Assembly: GCA_964594045.1 (NCBI GenBank) | Contig: CAZQKR010000035.1 | Location: 1-44,057 of the forward strand | Reading direction: 5' to 3' | Origin: UBA2365 sp964594045 | GTDB lineage: Bacteria > Bacteroidota > Bacteroidia > Chitinophagales > Saprospiraceae | Length of the DNA stretch: 44,057 nt | In this document: positions 34,398-42,219 of the stretch, piece after piece | Layout: the number at the start of each line of letters is the position of its first letter | Position numbering within the stretch: position 1 is the first letter of the stretch | Notes under the pieces: generated by a model | The model's input: the letters and a program-made list of their open reading frames with translations, nothing else | Databases searched by the model: none | Told to the model about the DNA's origin: nothing | Made by a program: the position numbers and the translations under genes

Positions 34398-35444
34398 TCA
34401 GAAGCAGGGCTCTCCCGATACACGATAACGGGTTTCAGCAATTTTATCGATATCCAGATTATATACTTTCTTGACTGCCTCGATATAAGCGCTGAGCCTG
34501 GGGTTGTCCTGCTGGTGGATAAAAGAAGTGAAACCTTTCATTTTACTGATCTCCGGACAGTCTATTTCAAAATTGACATTGTAAAATCTGGCCAGTTTAT
34601 CGAATACCTGCTGGAGACTCGCATTTTCAAAGACCAGATATTCATTGACCCAGTCAGAACTGATCTGATTGAGCGAATCAGGAATAATGATGCTGTCTTG
34701 AGCCAGATCCAAAATGATCGCAGCCTGATCCTGAAATGTGAATTCGGTTGATTTCCCGCTGACCTTAACTTTACCTTCGAGCAGTTTAAGGTGACCTTTA
34801 CCATTGGCGCCGGAACTCAGGTAAAATTGTGTACCGAGTACTTCTACCTGACCATGCTCCAGGATGATCCGGAAAGGTTTTGCCTTATCCGGGGCAACCT
34901 TCGTGAAAATATCTCCACTTAAAAATATCTTTCTGTCATCCTTGTTAAATCTTTCGTCCAGGCTTATCCTTGTACCTGGCTTGAACCAGATCTGTGTACC
35001 GTCAGGCAAATTGAGCTGTTCGACCTGTCTTGTTTCTTTAAATTCTGCGGTCAGCTCCCTGCCTTCCATAAACGATGGAAGGTCACTGCGGCCATGATTG
35101 AAATAGAAAAATGCACCAATGATCAGAATTATTCCGGCGGCAACAGCAGTCCATTGATACAAGCGCCTGATGCTGAACTGAGCAAACTGTTTGGAAGGCA
35201 ATACGGGTGATTTCTCCTCAGCAGCTATAAGTGAAAAAAAAATTGCTTTGGCTTTATTCAGATCAGGATTTGTAACAGGTTGAAAATCTGCGCTTTGCTT
35301 CCAAACAGAGTTCAATTGCTCAATTAAGATCTGATTGGCAGGATCCAGCCGGATCCAGTCATCCAGTTCACATTGCTCTTCTGCAGACAATTGTCCTGAA
35401 AAGCTTTTGTGCGCAAGCAATATGTATTTATCTTCCAACATCAT
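34398..35444 (-). CDS. FecR-family anti-sigma/transducer protein
   Basis: A 348-residue inner-membrane transducer. The N-terminal cytoplasmic domain (about 1-95) would hold the ECF sigma factor. One membrane segment spans residues 98-115 (WTAVAAGIILIIGAFFYF). The periplasmic FecR domain covers about 130-235 (LPDGTQIWFKPGTRISLDERF), and the DUF4974 domain typical of Bacteroidota lies at the end (EYLVFENASLQQVFDKLARFYNV, 268-345). It sits between the sigma factor gene (54 bp upstream) and the receptor (135 bp downstream), the standard order for a trans-envelope signalling set. Confidence 0.9.
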   Translation of the reverse strand: MMLEDKYILLAHKSFSGQLSAEEQCELDDWIRLDPANQILIEQLNSVWKQSADFQPVTNPDLNKAKAIFFSLIAAEEKSPVLPSKQFAQFSIRRLYQWTAVAAGIILIIGAFFYFNHGRSDLPSFMEGRELTAEFKETRQVEQLNLPDGTQIWFKPGTRISLDERFNKDDRKIFLSGDIFTKVAPDKAKPFRIILEHGQVEVLGTQFYLSSGANGKGHLKLLEGKVKVSGKSTEFTFQDQAAIILDLAQDSIIIPDSLNQISSDWVNEYLVFENASLQQVFDKLARFYNVNFEIDCPEISKMKGFTSFIHQQDNPRLSAYIEAVKKVYNLDIDKIAETRYRVSGEPCF

Positions 35445-35498
35445 TCCTATTCACCCATAAGACACAGAATAATGAATTCACCCTAAGTTATTGGTCTG

Positions 35499-36041
35499 TT
35501 ATTTTTTTAATTCATCCATTTTATTTCTAAGCAATTTTAATGCCTTAGTGATGTGATGCTCTACTGTTTTTACAGAAATATCCAGATTTTCGGAAATTTT
35601 TTGATAATTCATGTCTTCAAACCGGCTTAAACCAAAAACTATTCTGCATTTCAGTGGTAAAGCATTGATCGCATCATTGAGCAATTGTTCAGTTTCATCT
35701 GCTTCTATTTGCATTTGAAGTTCACAATCCGAGTCGATTTCCAGTTCATCCACATGCATGTAATGAGGAATTCTCGAATTCGACCTGATGTGATTCATAC
35801 ATCTGTTGATGGCAGCTTTTCGGAGGTACATGCGCAACGACGTCTGAATATCGAGCAACTGATGTTTCCTCCAAATCTCAATGAACACGTTTTGCACGAT
35901 ATCCTGCACGTCGTCATCCACCGGCAATATCCTGTAAACCGTATCATATAAATATTTGTAGTACTCATCATACAATTTTGCCATTGCCTGGTGAGGATTT
36001 TGTTCAAATAATGCTATGATATGACTTTCTTTAGGATCCAA
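35499..36041 (-). CDS. ECF-type RNA polymerase sigma factor (FecI-like)
   Basis: A 180-residue sigma factor. Region 2 is in DEYYKYLYDTVYRILPVDDDVQDIVQNVFIEIWRKH (split here over residues 24-60) and region 4 with its HTH in LPLKCRIVFGLSRFEDMNYQKISENLDISVKTVEHHITKAL. The linker (IPHYMHVDELEIDSD) is longer than minimal but usual for the Bacteroidota FecI-like group. It should direct transcription of the receptor once FecR signals. It begins 20 bp after the gldC stop on the same strand, so sigma expression could partly come from the gldC promoter. Confidence 0.9.
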   Translation of the reverse strand: MDPKESHIIALFEQNPHQAMAKLYDEYYKYLYDTVYRILPVDDDVQDIVQNVFIEIWRKHQLLDIQTSLRMYLRKAAINRCMNHIRSNSRIPHYMHVDELEIDSDCELQMQIEADETEQLLNDAINALPLKCRIVFGLSRFEDMNYQKISENLDISVKTVEHHITKALKLLRNKMDELKK

Positions 36042-36061
36042 TGTAAAAAAAATACACAGTC

Positions 36062-36409
36062 TTATTTGATGATCTCTGTTTTTTGACCAAAATAGTGAAC
36101 AAACTGATGCATTTGTTCGGCCATCTCCCGGTTATTCGTTGCTCTCATATACAGATTTGCCAGTGAATGCAGGGATTGGTAGACAAATCTATCCATTTCA
36201 ATGACCTGCATTTTGGTCGTCCAAAGATCGATTTCCAGTGTGTCACGGGATTTAGCATCAAACAAAGACAGAAAAAAAGCTTTAACTTCGTCATTTTGCT
36301 GGCCTTCCGGGTTTTTCCCTGATGCAGACCAGGTGATCCTGGAGGGCATTTTTTTATCGTCAAGTTCAATCTCGAGCGTTATATAATCCTTATTCCCCCT
36401 GTTTTTCAT
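36062..36409 (-). CDS. gldC: Gliding motility protein GldC
   Basis: A 115-residue cytoplasmic protein with the GldC pattern: an N-terminal ITLEIELDDKKMPSRITW strand, the KAFFLSLFDAKSRDTLEIDLWT centre, and an MHQFVHYFG end. In Flavobacterium GldC improves gliding but is not essential, and it is normally downstream of gldB; gldB is not here. The length fits (about 110). It has a -7-like TATTTTTG at 36437-36430, placing transcription start only about 14 bases before the ATG. It precedes the ECF sigma gene, an unusual neighbour. Confidence 0.85.
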   Translation of the reverse strand: MKNRGNKDYITLEIELDDKKMPSRITWSASGKNPEGQQNDEVKAFFLSLFDAKSRDTLEIDLWTTKMQVIEMDRFVYQSLHSLANLYMRATNNREMAEQMHQFVHYFGQKTEIIK

Positions 36410-36542
36410 TTTTTTATTTTAAAAGCGTACAAAAATAATGAATTTAATGAGGTCAGTAAAAAATTCCGGATTAAGTTATTGAAAATTTAATGAATAAGCA
36501 GTATTTGTCTGTTGATAACAGTAAGCATAAATTAATACCTTA

Positions 36543-36572
36543 TTGTATAATTTAAAAATAAATGTATTTTTG
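36543..36572 (+). promoter_or_regulatory. Promoter for the small Cys/His protein
   Basis: TTG at 36543-36545 and TATTTTTG at 36565-36572 are separated by 19 bases, an exact Bacteroidota promoter. Transcription should start near 36579, 14 bases ahead of the ATG at 36593. Confidence 0.7.
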
Positions 36573-36592
36573 CATCTCAAAAAACAGATATC

Positions 36593-36784
36593 ATGAGTAA
36601 AGAAAAAGCATGCCTGATCTGCCAGGTAACTGAAGAACAAATGCCATTGTTGAATTTTGATTTCAAGGGTCAGCAATATCACATCTGTTCACAACATATT
36701 CCGGTTTTAATTCATCAGGCCCATAAATTGTCCAGTTTACTCCCAGGGCTTGAAGATGTGGATGAGACGGATGCATTCAACTGA
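36593..36784 (+). CDS. Small conserved-looking Cys/His protein (putative zinc ribbon)
   Basis: A 63-residue protein. Cys7-x2-Cys10 near the start and His30-x-Cys32-x2-His35 later, with further His41 and His44, are spaced for one zinc site. The C-terminal half is an acidic helix. No named family can be given. That it is a real gene is supported by an exact promoter upstream, a clean terminator downstream and its isolation on the plus strand between two minus-strand genes. Function unknown; a protein-protein or nucleic-acid-binding role is guesswork. Confidence 0.6.
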   Translation: MSKEKACLICQVTEEQMPLLNFDFKGQQYHICSQHIPVLIHQAHKLSSLLPGLEDVDETDAFN

Positions 36785-36824
36785 TCTTGATTTTCAGTAA
36801 CTTCCAGTACCATCCAGGCAATAA

Positions 36825-36860
36825 GAAACAGCAGCCAAATCCATGACTGCTGTTTTTTTT
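36825..36860 (+). terminator. Rho-independent terminator
   Basis: AAACAGCAG (36826-36834) pairs with CTGCTGTTT (36847-36855) around a 12-base loop, and a run of 8 T (36853-36860) follows. It is 41 bp past the stop of the small Cys/His gene. The reverse strand has a weaker T-rich exit and could also end the DUF4412 transcript. Confidence 0.8.
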
Positions 36861-36925
36861 CGGATAACAATCCATTCAATAGACGGATCCCTCCACTGTT
36901 TATTTTTCAACAATATGGAATGTGA

Positions 36926-37642
36926 TCACTTCATTCCGCCCATCATACTGCCCATACTCTCCATAAACTCATCATAAGTCATGGTTTTGTATCCTTTGGT
37001 ATTGACATTGAAAACGGTTTTATCGAAATCTTTTTTAAATTCTGTTGCTTCCATGACCATAGTGAACTGTCCTTGCACAGAAACCTCAAAAGCCAGCGGA
37101 AATCCCTGCAGCATGTCGGATTGCATTCCCTGCGCTACCTGGGCATTGGATTTGATCTTTTCAGTCACCCAAAGCGTCATGGCCACCTCTTCAGAACCTT
37201 TAACGATCATTTCAGCTTTATGACAGGTGTAACCGAGAATATCTCTCTTTTGATCCTTAAAATATTTGATTTTGATGTCGTTGGATTCGTTTTGACCAGC
37301 CTGCATTTTATCCAATTCTTCTTTTGTGAGGTCCAGTTTTATTTTTTGTCCCATCATGCTGAGCAGGTATAAATTGTTCTGACTCTGCTCGTCCACCAAT
37401 ATGGTTGTTTTGGACATACCGCCCATCATACTCATCATGGTCAATGACTTCTGGGGCAAAAAATAAACTTCAGTAAAACTGTTTTTAAACATTCCTGCCA
37501 TTGCTGCCAGATCCGGGTTGTCTGACTTCACATCCTTCACTTCCATCCTGATGAATCCTTTGTCGGTGACAGCTTGAGCCATGACTGCAGATTGAAACAA
37601 TAAAAGACTCATCACCAGGGAGATACCAATAATTCTCAACAT
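36926..37642 (-). CDS. DUF4412 exported protein
   Basis: A 238-residue exported protein of the DUF4412 type. The signal peptide is MLRIIGISLVMSLLLFQSAV, cut near AQA. The body is a beta-rich lipocalin-like domain, rich in Met-Gly (MMSMMGGMSK, MESMGSMMGGMK), with strands such as YLLSMMGQKIKLDL and TLWVTEKIKS. It ends in a Met/Gly tail. The start at 37642 is preferred over 37693 because the extra 17 residues have no signal character. Members are mostly periplasmic or outer-membrane proteins of unknown role. It has no close operon partner. Confidence 0.72.
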   Translation of the reverse strand: MLRIIGISLVMSLLLFQSAVMAQAVTDKGFIRMEVKDVKSDNPDLAAMAGMFKNSFTEVYFLPQKSLTMMSMMGGMSKTTILVDEQSQNNLYLLSMMGQKIKLDLTKEELDKMQAGQNESNDIKIKYFKDQKRDILGYTCHKAEMIVKGSEEVAMTLWVTEKIKSNAQVAQGMQSDMLQGFPLAFEVSVQGQFTMVMEATEFKKDFDKTVFNVNTKGYKTMTYDEFMESMGSMMGGMK

Positions 37643-37790
37643 AATAATTTGTTTTATTAATAAAAAAGTGTTTACAATTTGATTTAACTTCAAATGAACA
37701 ATAATTGTTACTTTAAAATTGTATTTTTTAGTTTATTCATGAGATTTAATATGTTTACCGGATCATTGTTTTCTTCCTTCCGGCACGATC

Positions 37791-38333
37791 TTAAAATGTC
37801 CAATCATCGATGTATTTGATAAAAACTTTTGCTGTATTGAATGCATCAGTGAATGCAGAATGTTCATTCCCTTCAAATTCAAATCCTTCTTCTTCCACAA
37901 CAAACCTCAGATTGGATTTTACTTTTACCCGTGCAATATTGACATACTGCGCCCGGATATCGATAAATGGTTCAAGCCAGTCTGTTTCCAGTTTGTGCAA
38001 GCGGCAGTCATTCCACAAAAATCCCTTATCGTTATTGCCCCAGGAAGCAAGGACATAATCATCTTCTTCCTCGGTGATCCATTGTCTGAACTGTTCACAA
38101 ACCTGATCAAAGGTTTGTGCAGAATTCAGCTGATTTTGTTTGATCCCGGTCAATTTTGAGCAAAAGCCTGATATTTTCGGGTTGACGACGGGTTTGACCA
38201 GACTGGAAAAACGTCCCAAAACCTCACCGATTTCATTGATCTTGATGGCTCCGATCTCAATGATCTCATTGATGCCTTTCGGAGGTCTGCCCATCCAGCA
38301 AGTTGCTTCCAGATCTAACACTATATAAACCAA
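37791..38333 (-). CDS. DEDDh-type 3'-5' exonuclease
   Basis: A 180-residue exonuclease of the RNase-T/DnaQ fold, closest in look to the KapD/ERI1 branch. The metal ligands are in place: DLEAT (Asp7, Glu9) in Exo I, Asp102 in WGNNDKGFL (Exo II), and His158 and Asp163 in EHSAFTDAFNTA (Exo III). The full domain has no extra regions. It may trim structured RNA or DNA ends; the target cannot be known. It follows the acyltransferase gene by 25 bp, so it is likely the last gene of the engB operon. Confidence 0.82.
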   Translation of the reverse strand: MVYIVLDLEATCWMGRPPKGINEIIEIGAIKINEIGEVLGRFSSLVKPVVNPKISGFCSKLTGIKQNQLNSAQTFDQVCEQFRQWITEEEDDYVLASWGNNDKGFLWNDCRLHKLETDWLEPFIDIRAQYVNIARVKVKSNLRFVVEEEGFEFEGNEHSAFTDAFNTAKVFIKYIDDWTF

Positions 38334-38358
38334 ATCGAACTCATTTCCTGGTTAGTAA

Positions 38359-40014
38359 TTATTTTATGACCTCCTCAAAACCAAACCCTTTGAGTCTGTT
38401 GGCATAGTAATACAGCAGTTTGATATCTCTGCAAAGGAGCACATCGTTTTTGTTCCATTTCAGTGGCTTTTTCAGGTGGAATACACCCAGCTTCCTAACA
38501 CCTGCATGGATGAGCTCCTCAGTGGTTAAAAGCAGATCATCATCCACATAGATCATCTGATTGGATGCCATGGCGTTCAGATGTGCATGCAATTTGATCC
38601 CAGCAGGCAGGATTTCATCCATACTCAGCTCAAATTCAGTCAGCCCTGTCGAAATCAAAGAGAATACCGAATCACTCGCATGCTTTTTCTTGAGCATCTG
38701 ATAAGCCAGATAAGCCATAAAATGACTGCTGAGCACGACGCTGTGTTTCTGGTAGGATGCTGCAACTGCTTCTCCGAGCCTTTTGGCATAAACACTTTCC
38801 CTCTGAAAATCAGGCTTGAACTCACCTTCCAGTTTAAAGTAATCGCAGATCTCCAAGGGTTTTCCTTCCTGATCGACGCTGATGCCTCCCGGACCAATTT
38901 CATTGCCCATGACATCCAGAGGTTTGCCAATTGAAAGGACAAAATCCGAGCTTCGTGTAAAAATACCGTAAGCATATTTTATCAATTGCAGGAATGAAAT
39001 GCCGTTACTTCTTTTTTTGTTCGTAAACTTCTCCTTTCCCGTTTTTGCCAGATGGTCAACGATCAGGGGATGTGCTTCCAGGACAAAATGATAATTGAGC
39101 ACCACCGGAACGACAAAAATCTTATGATCAATGCTTTTTTCACAATTGCTTTTTTGAGCCTGGATCAGGGCGCTCAATAAACCCAGTTTGAGATTTTGTT
39201 CAATTTTTCCATCCCTCACCCTGCCTCCTGCCGGAAAAAAGAGATTGTTGACATTTTTCTGTACAGATAGCTTTAAAAATGTAAAAAGGGTCTCATGATA
39301 GATTGCATTTTTTTTCCTCCTGTCCAGTTTGTAGGCACCCAGTCTGTTCATATAATATGCGAGTATCTCATAATTGTACAAATTCAATCCGGCTCCATAG
39401 GAAAAAGCAGGTAAGCCCATGATGTGCCCAAGTATGAATCCGACAAGGATGGAATCCAGGTTGCTTTGGTGAGTTGGTACCACGACAACTGTTCCGTGAT
39501 TGAACAAAGTCCTCACTTCCTCCACATAACCTTTCAATCGTAGTTTCTTATACAGTCCATCTCTTCTGAACATTAAATTAAATACTGATCCTTTTAGCCA
39601 TGAACCGAATATTCTGTTGAAAAACCAGGTTAAAAACCGGTCTGCGAAAGCGTAAGTATCGGGTTTGAAATCGCCTGTAATTTCCTCGCTGTATCTGTTT
39701 ACTATTTTCCTGAGCAAAGCTTCACATTGTTCATCCGAAGTGCAATCGCTACCGGAAGTCAGTTGAAGATGCATGTTGGTCCAAAAAGTCTTTTCGGTTA
39801 CGGGATCCACTTTCCAGGGAGTTAAAGAAACCCTTTTGTTTTCAATATAAGCGCATTGTGCCATTAATTCCTTGATCCGGCCCCGGTTTTTCTCCATTAA
39901 TGACTCAAAAGCCATCTGCTTCAGCTCCTGTTTGAATTCATCAACTTCCATGGCTACCTTATATACTGGCCAATCCTTCATTTGAGGGATGATGGGAGGA
40001 AATGGTCTACTCAT
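38359..40014 (-). CDS. PlsB-like glycerol-3-phosphate/lysophosphatidate acyltransferase
   Basis: A 551-residue acyltransferase of the PlsB/PlsC superfamily. Catalytic block I is TH182-QSNL-D187 (H-x4-D), block II is AYKLDRR (227-233), and block IV is VVPVVLNY (301-308). Block III reads FPAGGRVRDG (260-269) with Ala where the family normally has Glu. The protein is much longer than PlsC, with N- and C-terminal helical extensions, which fits a PlsB-like enzyme making lysophosphatidate or phosphatidate at the inner membrane. It overlaps the engB stop by 8 bp, so the two are translationally coupled. Confidence 0.78.
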   Translation of the reverse strand: MSRPFPPIIPQMKDWPVYKVAMEVDEFKQELKQMAFESLMEKNRGRIKELMAQCAYIENKRVSLTPWKVDPVTEKTFWTNMHLQLTSGSDCTSDEQCEALLRKIVNRYSEEITGDFKPDTYAFADRFLTWFFNRIFGSWLKGSVFNLMFRRDGLYKKLRLKGYVEEVRTLFNHGTVVVVPTHQSNLDSILVGFILGHIMGLPAFSYGAGLNLYNYEILAYYMNRLGAYKLDRRKKNAIYHETLFTFLKLSVQKNVNNLFFPAGGRVRDGKIEQNLKLGLLSALIQAQKSNCEKSIDHKIFVVPVVLNYHFVLEAHPLIVDHLAKTGKEKFTNKKRSNGISFLQLIKYAYGIFTRSSDFVLSIGKPLDVMGNEIGPGGISVDQEGKPLEICDYFKLEGEFKPDFQRESVYAKRLGEAVAASYQKHSVVLSSHFMAYLAYQMLKKKHASDSVFSLISTGLTEFELSMDEILPAGIKLHAHLNAMASNQMIYVDDDLLLTTEELIHAGVRKLGVFHLKKPLKWNKNDVLLCRDIKLLYYYANRLKGFGFEEVIK

Positions 40015-40624
40015 GATTCAGGTCAATTAATTTATTTATTTGATCAATATAATCCAGCAATTCCTGCTTACCCTGTTTTTTTTGAGAGGAGGTGATGAAT
40101 TGGGGTGGCAGCTCTTCCCAATATTCCAGCAGTCCTTTACGGATATCGTTCAGATGCCTTTCCGCTATGCTCCTTTTAAGGCCATCCACTTTGGTAAAGA
40201 CAATTGAAAAAGCAATCTCACGGGACGCCAGCCAGGTCATGAATTCCACATCAATTTTTTGCAACGGGATCCTGGAATCCAGCAATACAAACGTATTCAA
40301 CAGGTTTTTCCTGGATTCCAGGTAGTTATAGATCATCTTCTTCCAGGATTCCCTGTTTTTTCTGGAAGTTTGTGCATATCCGTAACCTGGCAGGTCTACC
40401 ATGCACCATGATTCGTCAGCAATATAAATATTGATGGTCTGGGTTTTTCCCGGTTTATTGGATGTCCTGGCAATTGATTCCCTGCCTGCCAGAAAATTTA
40501 TGAGGGATGACTTCCCGACATTAGACCGACCGATAAAAGCATATTCATTGAAATCATGTGATGGGCAATCTGCGACATCCGCAAAACTCCCGACAAACCT
40601 GATTTCATTTATCTGATGATCCAT
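40007..40624 (-). CDS. engB: YihA/EngB family GTP-binding ribosome assembly protein
   Basis: A 205-residue TRAFAC-class GTPase. G1 is GRSNVGKSS (32-40), the switch region TSNKPGKTQTINIY contains the G2 Thr, G3 is DLPG (77-80) followed by YGYA, and G4 is TKVD (144-147). YGYA after DLPG is diagnostic for EngB/YsxC, which helps assemble the 50S subunit and is generally essential. It is the first gene of the operon with the PlsB-like acyltransferase and the exonuclease, an arrangement that links assembly and lipid synthesis genes only by position. No consensus promoter was found in the preceding 743 bp. Confidence 0.93.
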   Translation of the reverse strand: MDHQINEIRFVGSFADVADCPSHDFNEYAFIGRSNVGKSSLINFLAGRESIARTSNKPGKTQTINIYIADESWCMVDLPGYGYAQTSRKNRESWKKMIYNYLESRKNLLNTFVLLDSRIPLQKIDVEFMTWLASREIAFSIVFTKVDGLKRSIAERHLNDIRKGLLEYWEELPPQFITSSQKKQGKQELLDYIDQINKLIDLNHE

Positions 40625-41153
40625 TATCTCAATTGCAGCAGCAAGTTTTATATTATAAATAAAATTAATACTTAAAATTATGTTAATACATGTGTTCTAT
40701 GCAACATTGGCCTGATTTTAGCAGTCTAATATACATAATTTTCTTAAAGGACAAATGGAATATTCAATCATAAACCTTCATTGCTGAATCATGTTAAAGC
40801 TAACATTGTTTATAAAGTTTCCGATTTGCCAAATGAATTCCATTTCCGGTTGAATAAAAGCAGGATCTTGTGGATCATTTTTCACCGGAAAATTAGAAAC
40901 GTCACGGGATAATAAACCGGATTTACCGGTAAGTGAAAATTTTTGCAAAGTTATCAATAATCCTTGGAATGAAAAGAATTCCAAAATCTAAATAACTAAA
41001 CTGTCTTATTTTGTATCTTAATGCCAGAGGTGAACTGGAGGCAATGGCTAAAAATTTTAACTAAAAGTCTTTATTCGACCTCATTCTCTAAAAGTTTTAA
41101 AGCGTACAAACAAATAATTTGAATTGAATAATTACTCCGACCTGTTAATTAAT
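40625..41153. other. Intergenic region without a supported gene
   Basis: The left part of a 743-bp gap. A minus-strand frame (40778-40984, 68 residues) resembles nothing and lies in AT-rich sequence. No promoter or terminator is clear. The palindromic element at 41154-41315 fills the right part, up to the PorT-like gene. Confidence 0.3.
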
Positions 41154-41315
41154 AATGCGAATCAAGGGTTGAAAAAAAGCTCCAAAAATCCTTTATTTGG
41201 CCTCAATCCTAAAGGAAGATAAAGGATTTTCTCGCTTTCATCCTTTAGGATCGAGGCAAAAAAGTGAGAAAATCCTGCTTATCTGCAGAATTAACTTTAA
41301 CCCTTGATTCGCATT
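41154..41315. mobile_element. MITE-like palindromic element, about 162 bp
   Basis: The ends are a perfect 17-bp inverted repeat, AATGCGAATCAAGGGTT at 41154-41170 and its complement at 41299-41315. A further outer match, CCTGTT/AACAGG, lies at 41141-41146 and 41326-41331. Inside, a 16-base arm (41201-41216, CCTCAATCCTAAAGGA) pairs with 41241-41256 at 15 of 16 positions, and AGGATTTTCTC (41223-41233) with GAGAAAATCCT (41266-41276). No coding frame. A non-autonomous mobile repeat or structured regulatory RNA are both possible. It sits just upstream of the PorT-like gene. Confidence 0.55.
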
Positions 41316-41367
41316 AATAAATATCAACAGGCAAACAATTAAATTAATAGCCTCAAAAAAAATTAAA

Positions 41368-41997
41368 ATGAAAAATTTAATCATTATTGCAGGTTTAATC
41401 CTGTCCTTCCATTCATTTTCCAACGCACAGGTTCAGGCGGGACTCAAAATCGGAGCATCATCCTTCTTATTACCTGAACAGCTGATCCATATGGACAATG
41501 AAGAAATCAAGGTTACCCTGAAAAACGGATATTACGGGTTGAATGGCGGCATTTATGTCAGAATTGGCAGCGGTTTATTTGCCCTGCAGCCTGAACTCAT
41601 GTTCAACTCCAATTCCGTGGCCTTTGTTTTGGAAGACTTGACCAGCGGTTCAGGGATAAAAGAGATCATAGAAGAGAGGTACTATCATCTGGATCTGCCC
41701 GTGATGTTTGTTTTCAAACCCTCCATTTTCAGATTATATGGCGGTCCCGTCGGACACTATTCAATCCAGGGAATGGACGAGATCAGCAACTGGTCCGGAT
41801 GGAAAAATGTTTTAAACCATATGTCTATAGGTTATCAGGCGGGAGGCGGCATTCAGTTCAACGGCGTATCACTTGATCTTCGATATGAAGGCCGGATCCT
41901 TTCATCTGACAATATGATCACTATAGACGGAAAGGATTTTGAGTTGTCGAAAAACCCTTCAAGGCTTCTGCTGACTATCGGGTTTAAAATATTTTAA
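41368..41997 (+). CDS. PorT-like outer-membrane beta-barrel protein
   Basis: A 209-residue protein with a clear signal peptide (cut near SNAQ) and a small barrel of the outer-membrane beta-barrel type used by PorT-like proteins. QVQAGLKIGASSFL is the first strand, GLNGGIYVRIGSGLFALQPELMF the next pair, and the last strand is LLLTIGFKIF with terminal Phe. PorT itself is part of the T9SS; this protein could be a PorT relative or simply a porin-like barrel, and the sequence does not separate these. A mobile-looking palindrome lies 52 bp upstream. Confidence 0.65.
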   Translation: MKNLIIIAGLILSFHSFSNAQVQAGLKIGASSFLLPEQLIHMDNEEIKVTLKNGYYGLNGGIYVRIGSGLFALQPELMFNSNSVAFVLEDLTSGSGIKEIIEERYYHLDLPVMFVFKPSIFRLYGGPVGHYSIQGMDEISNWSGWKNVLNHMSIGYQAGGGIQFNGVSLDLRYEGRILSSDNMITIDGKDFELSKNPSRLLLTIGFKIF

Positions 41998-42019
41998 CTG
42001 GTCAAGGATGCTCTACATG

Positions 42020-42061
42020 TCTGCATGTAATTCTTTGGGTTATTGCATGCAGATTTTTTTT
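42020..42061 (+). terminator. Rho-independent terminator
   Basis: TCTGCATGTAA (42020-42030) pairs with TTGCATGCAGA (42043-42053), one G-T wobble, around a 12-base loop, followed by eight T. It lies 22 bp past the stop of the PorT-like gene. Confidence 0.75.
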
Positions 42062-42219
42062 GCCGGCAGACCATCTGAAATTAAACTGTCCTTAAAATCC
42101 TCAGATGACTACTTTCGCATGCCTATTTTGAAATTGGTAGAATATATCCTATATTGTCGGGTATTTGTAAACTTAAAATCAATCAAGCGCGTTTTTATTA
42201 AAAATTTTAGTACTGAAAA

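Noticed and set aside
40778..40984. A 68-codon minus-strand frame upstream of the palindromic element
   Set aside because: No similarity, no signal or promoter pattern; AT-rich background can leave such frames open.
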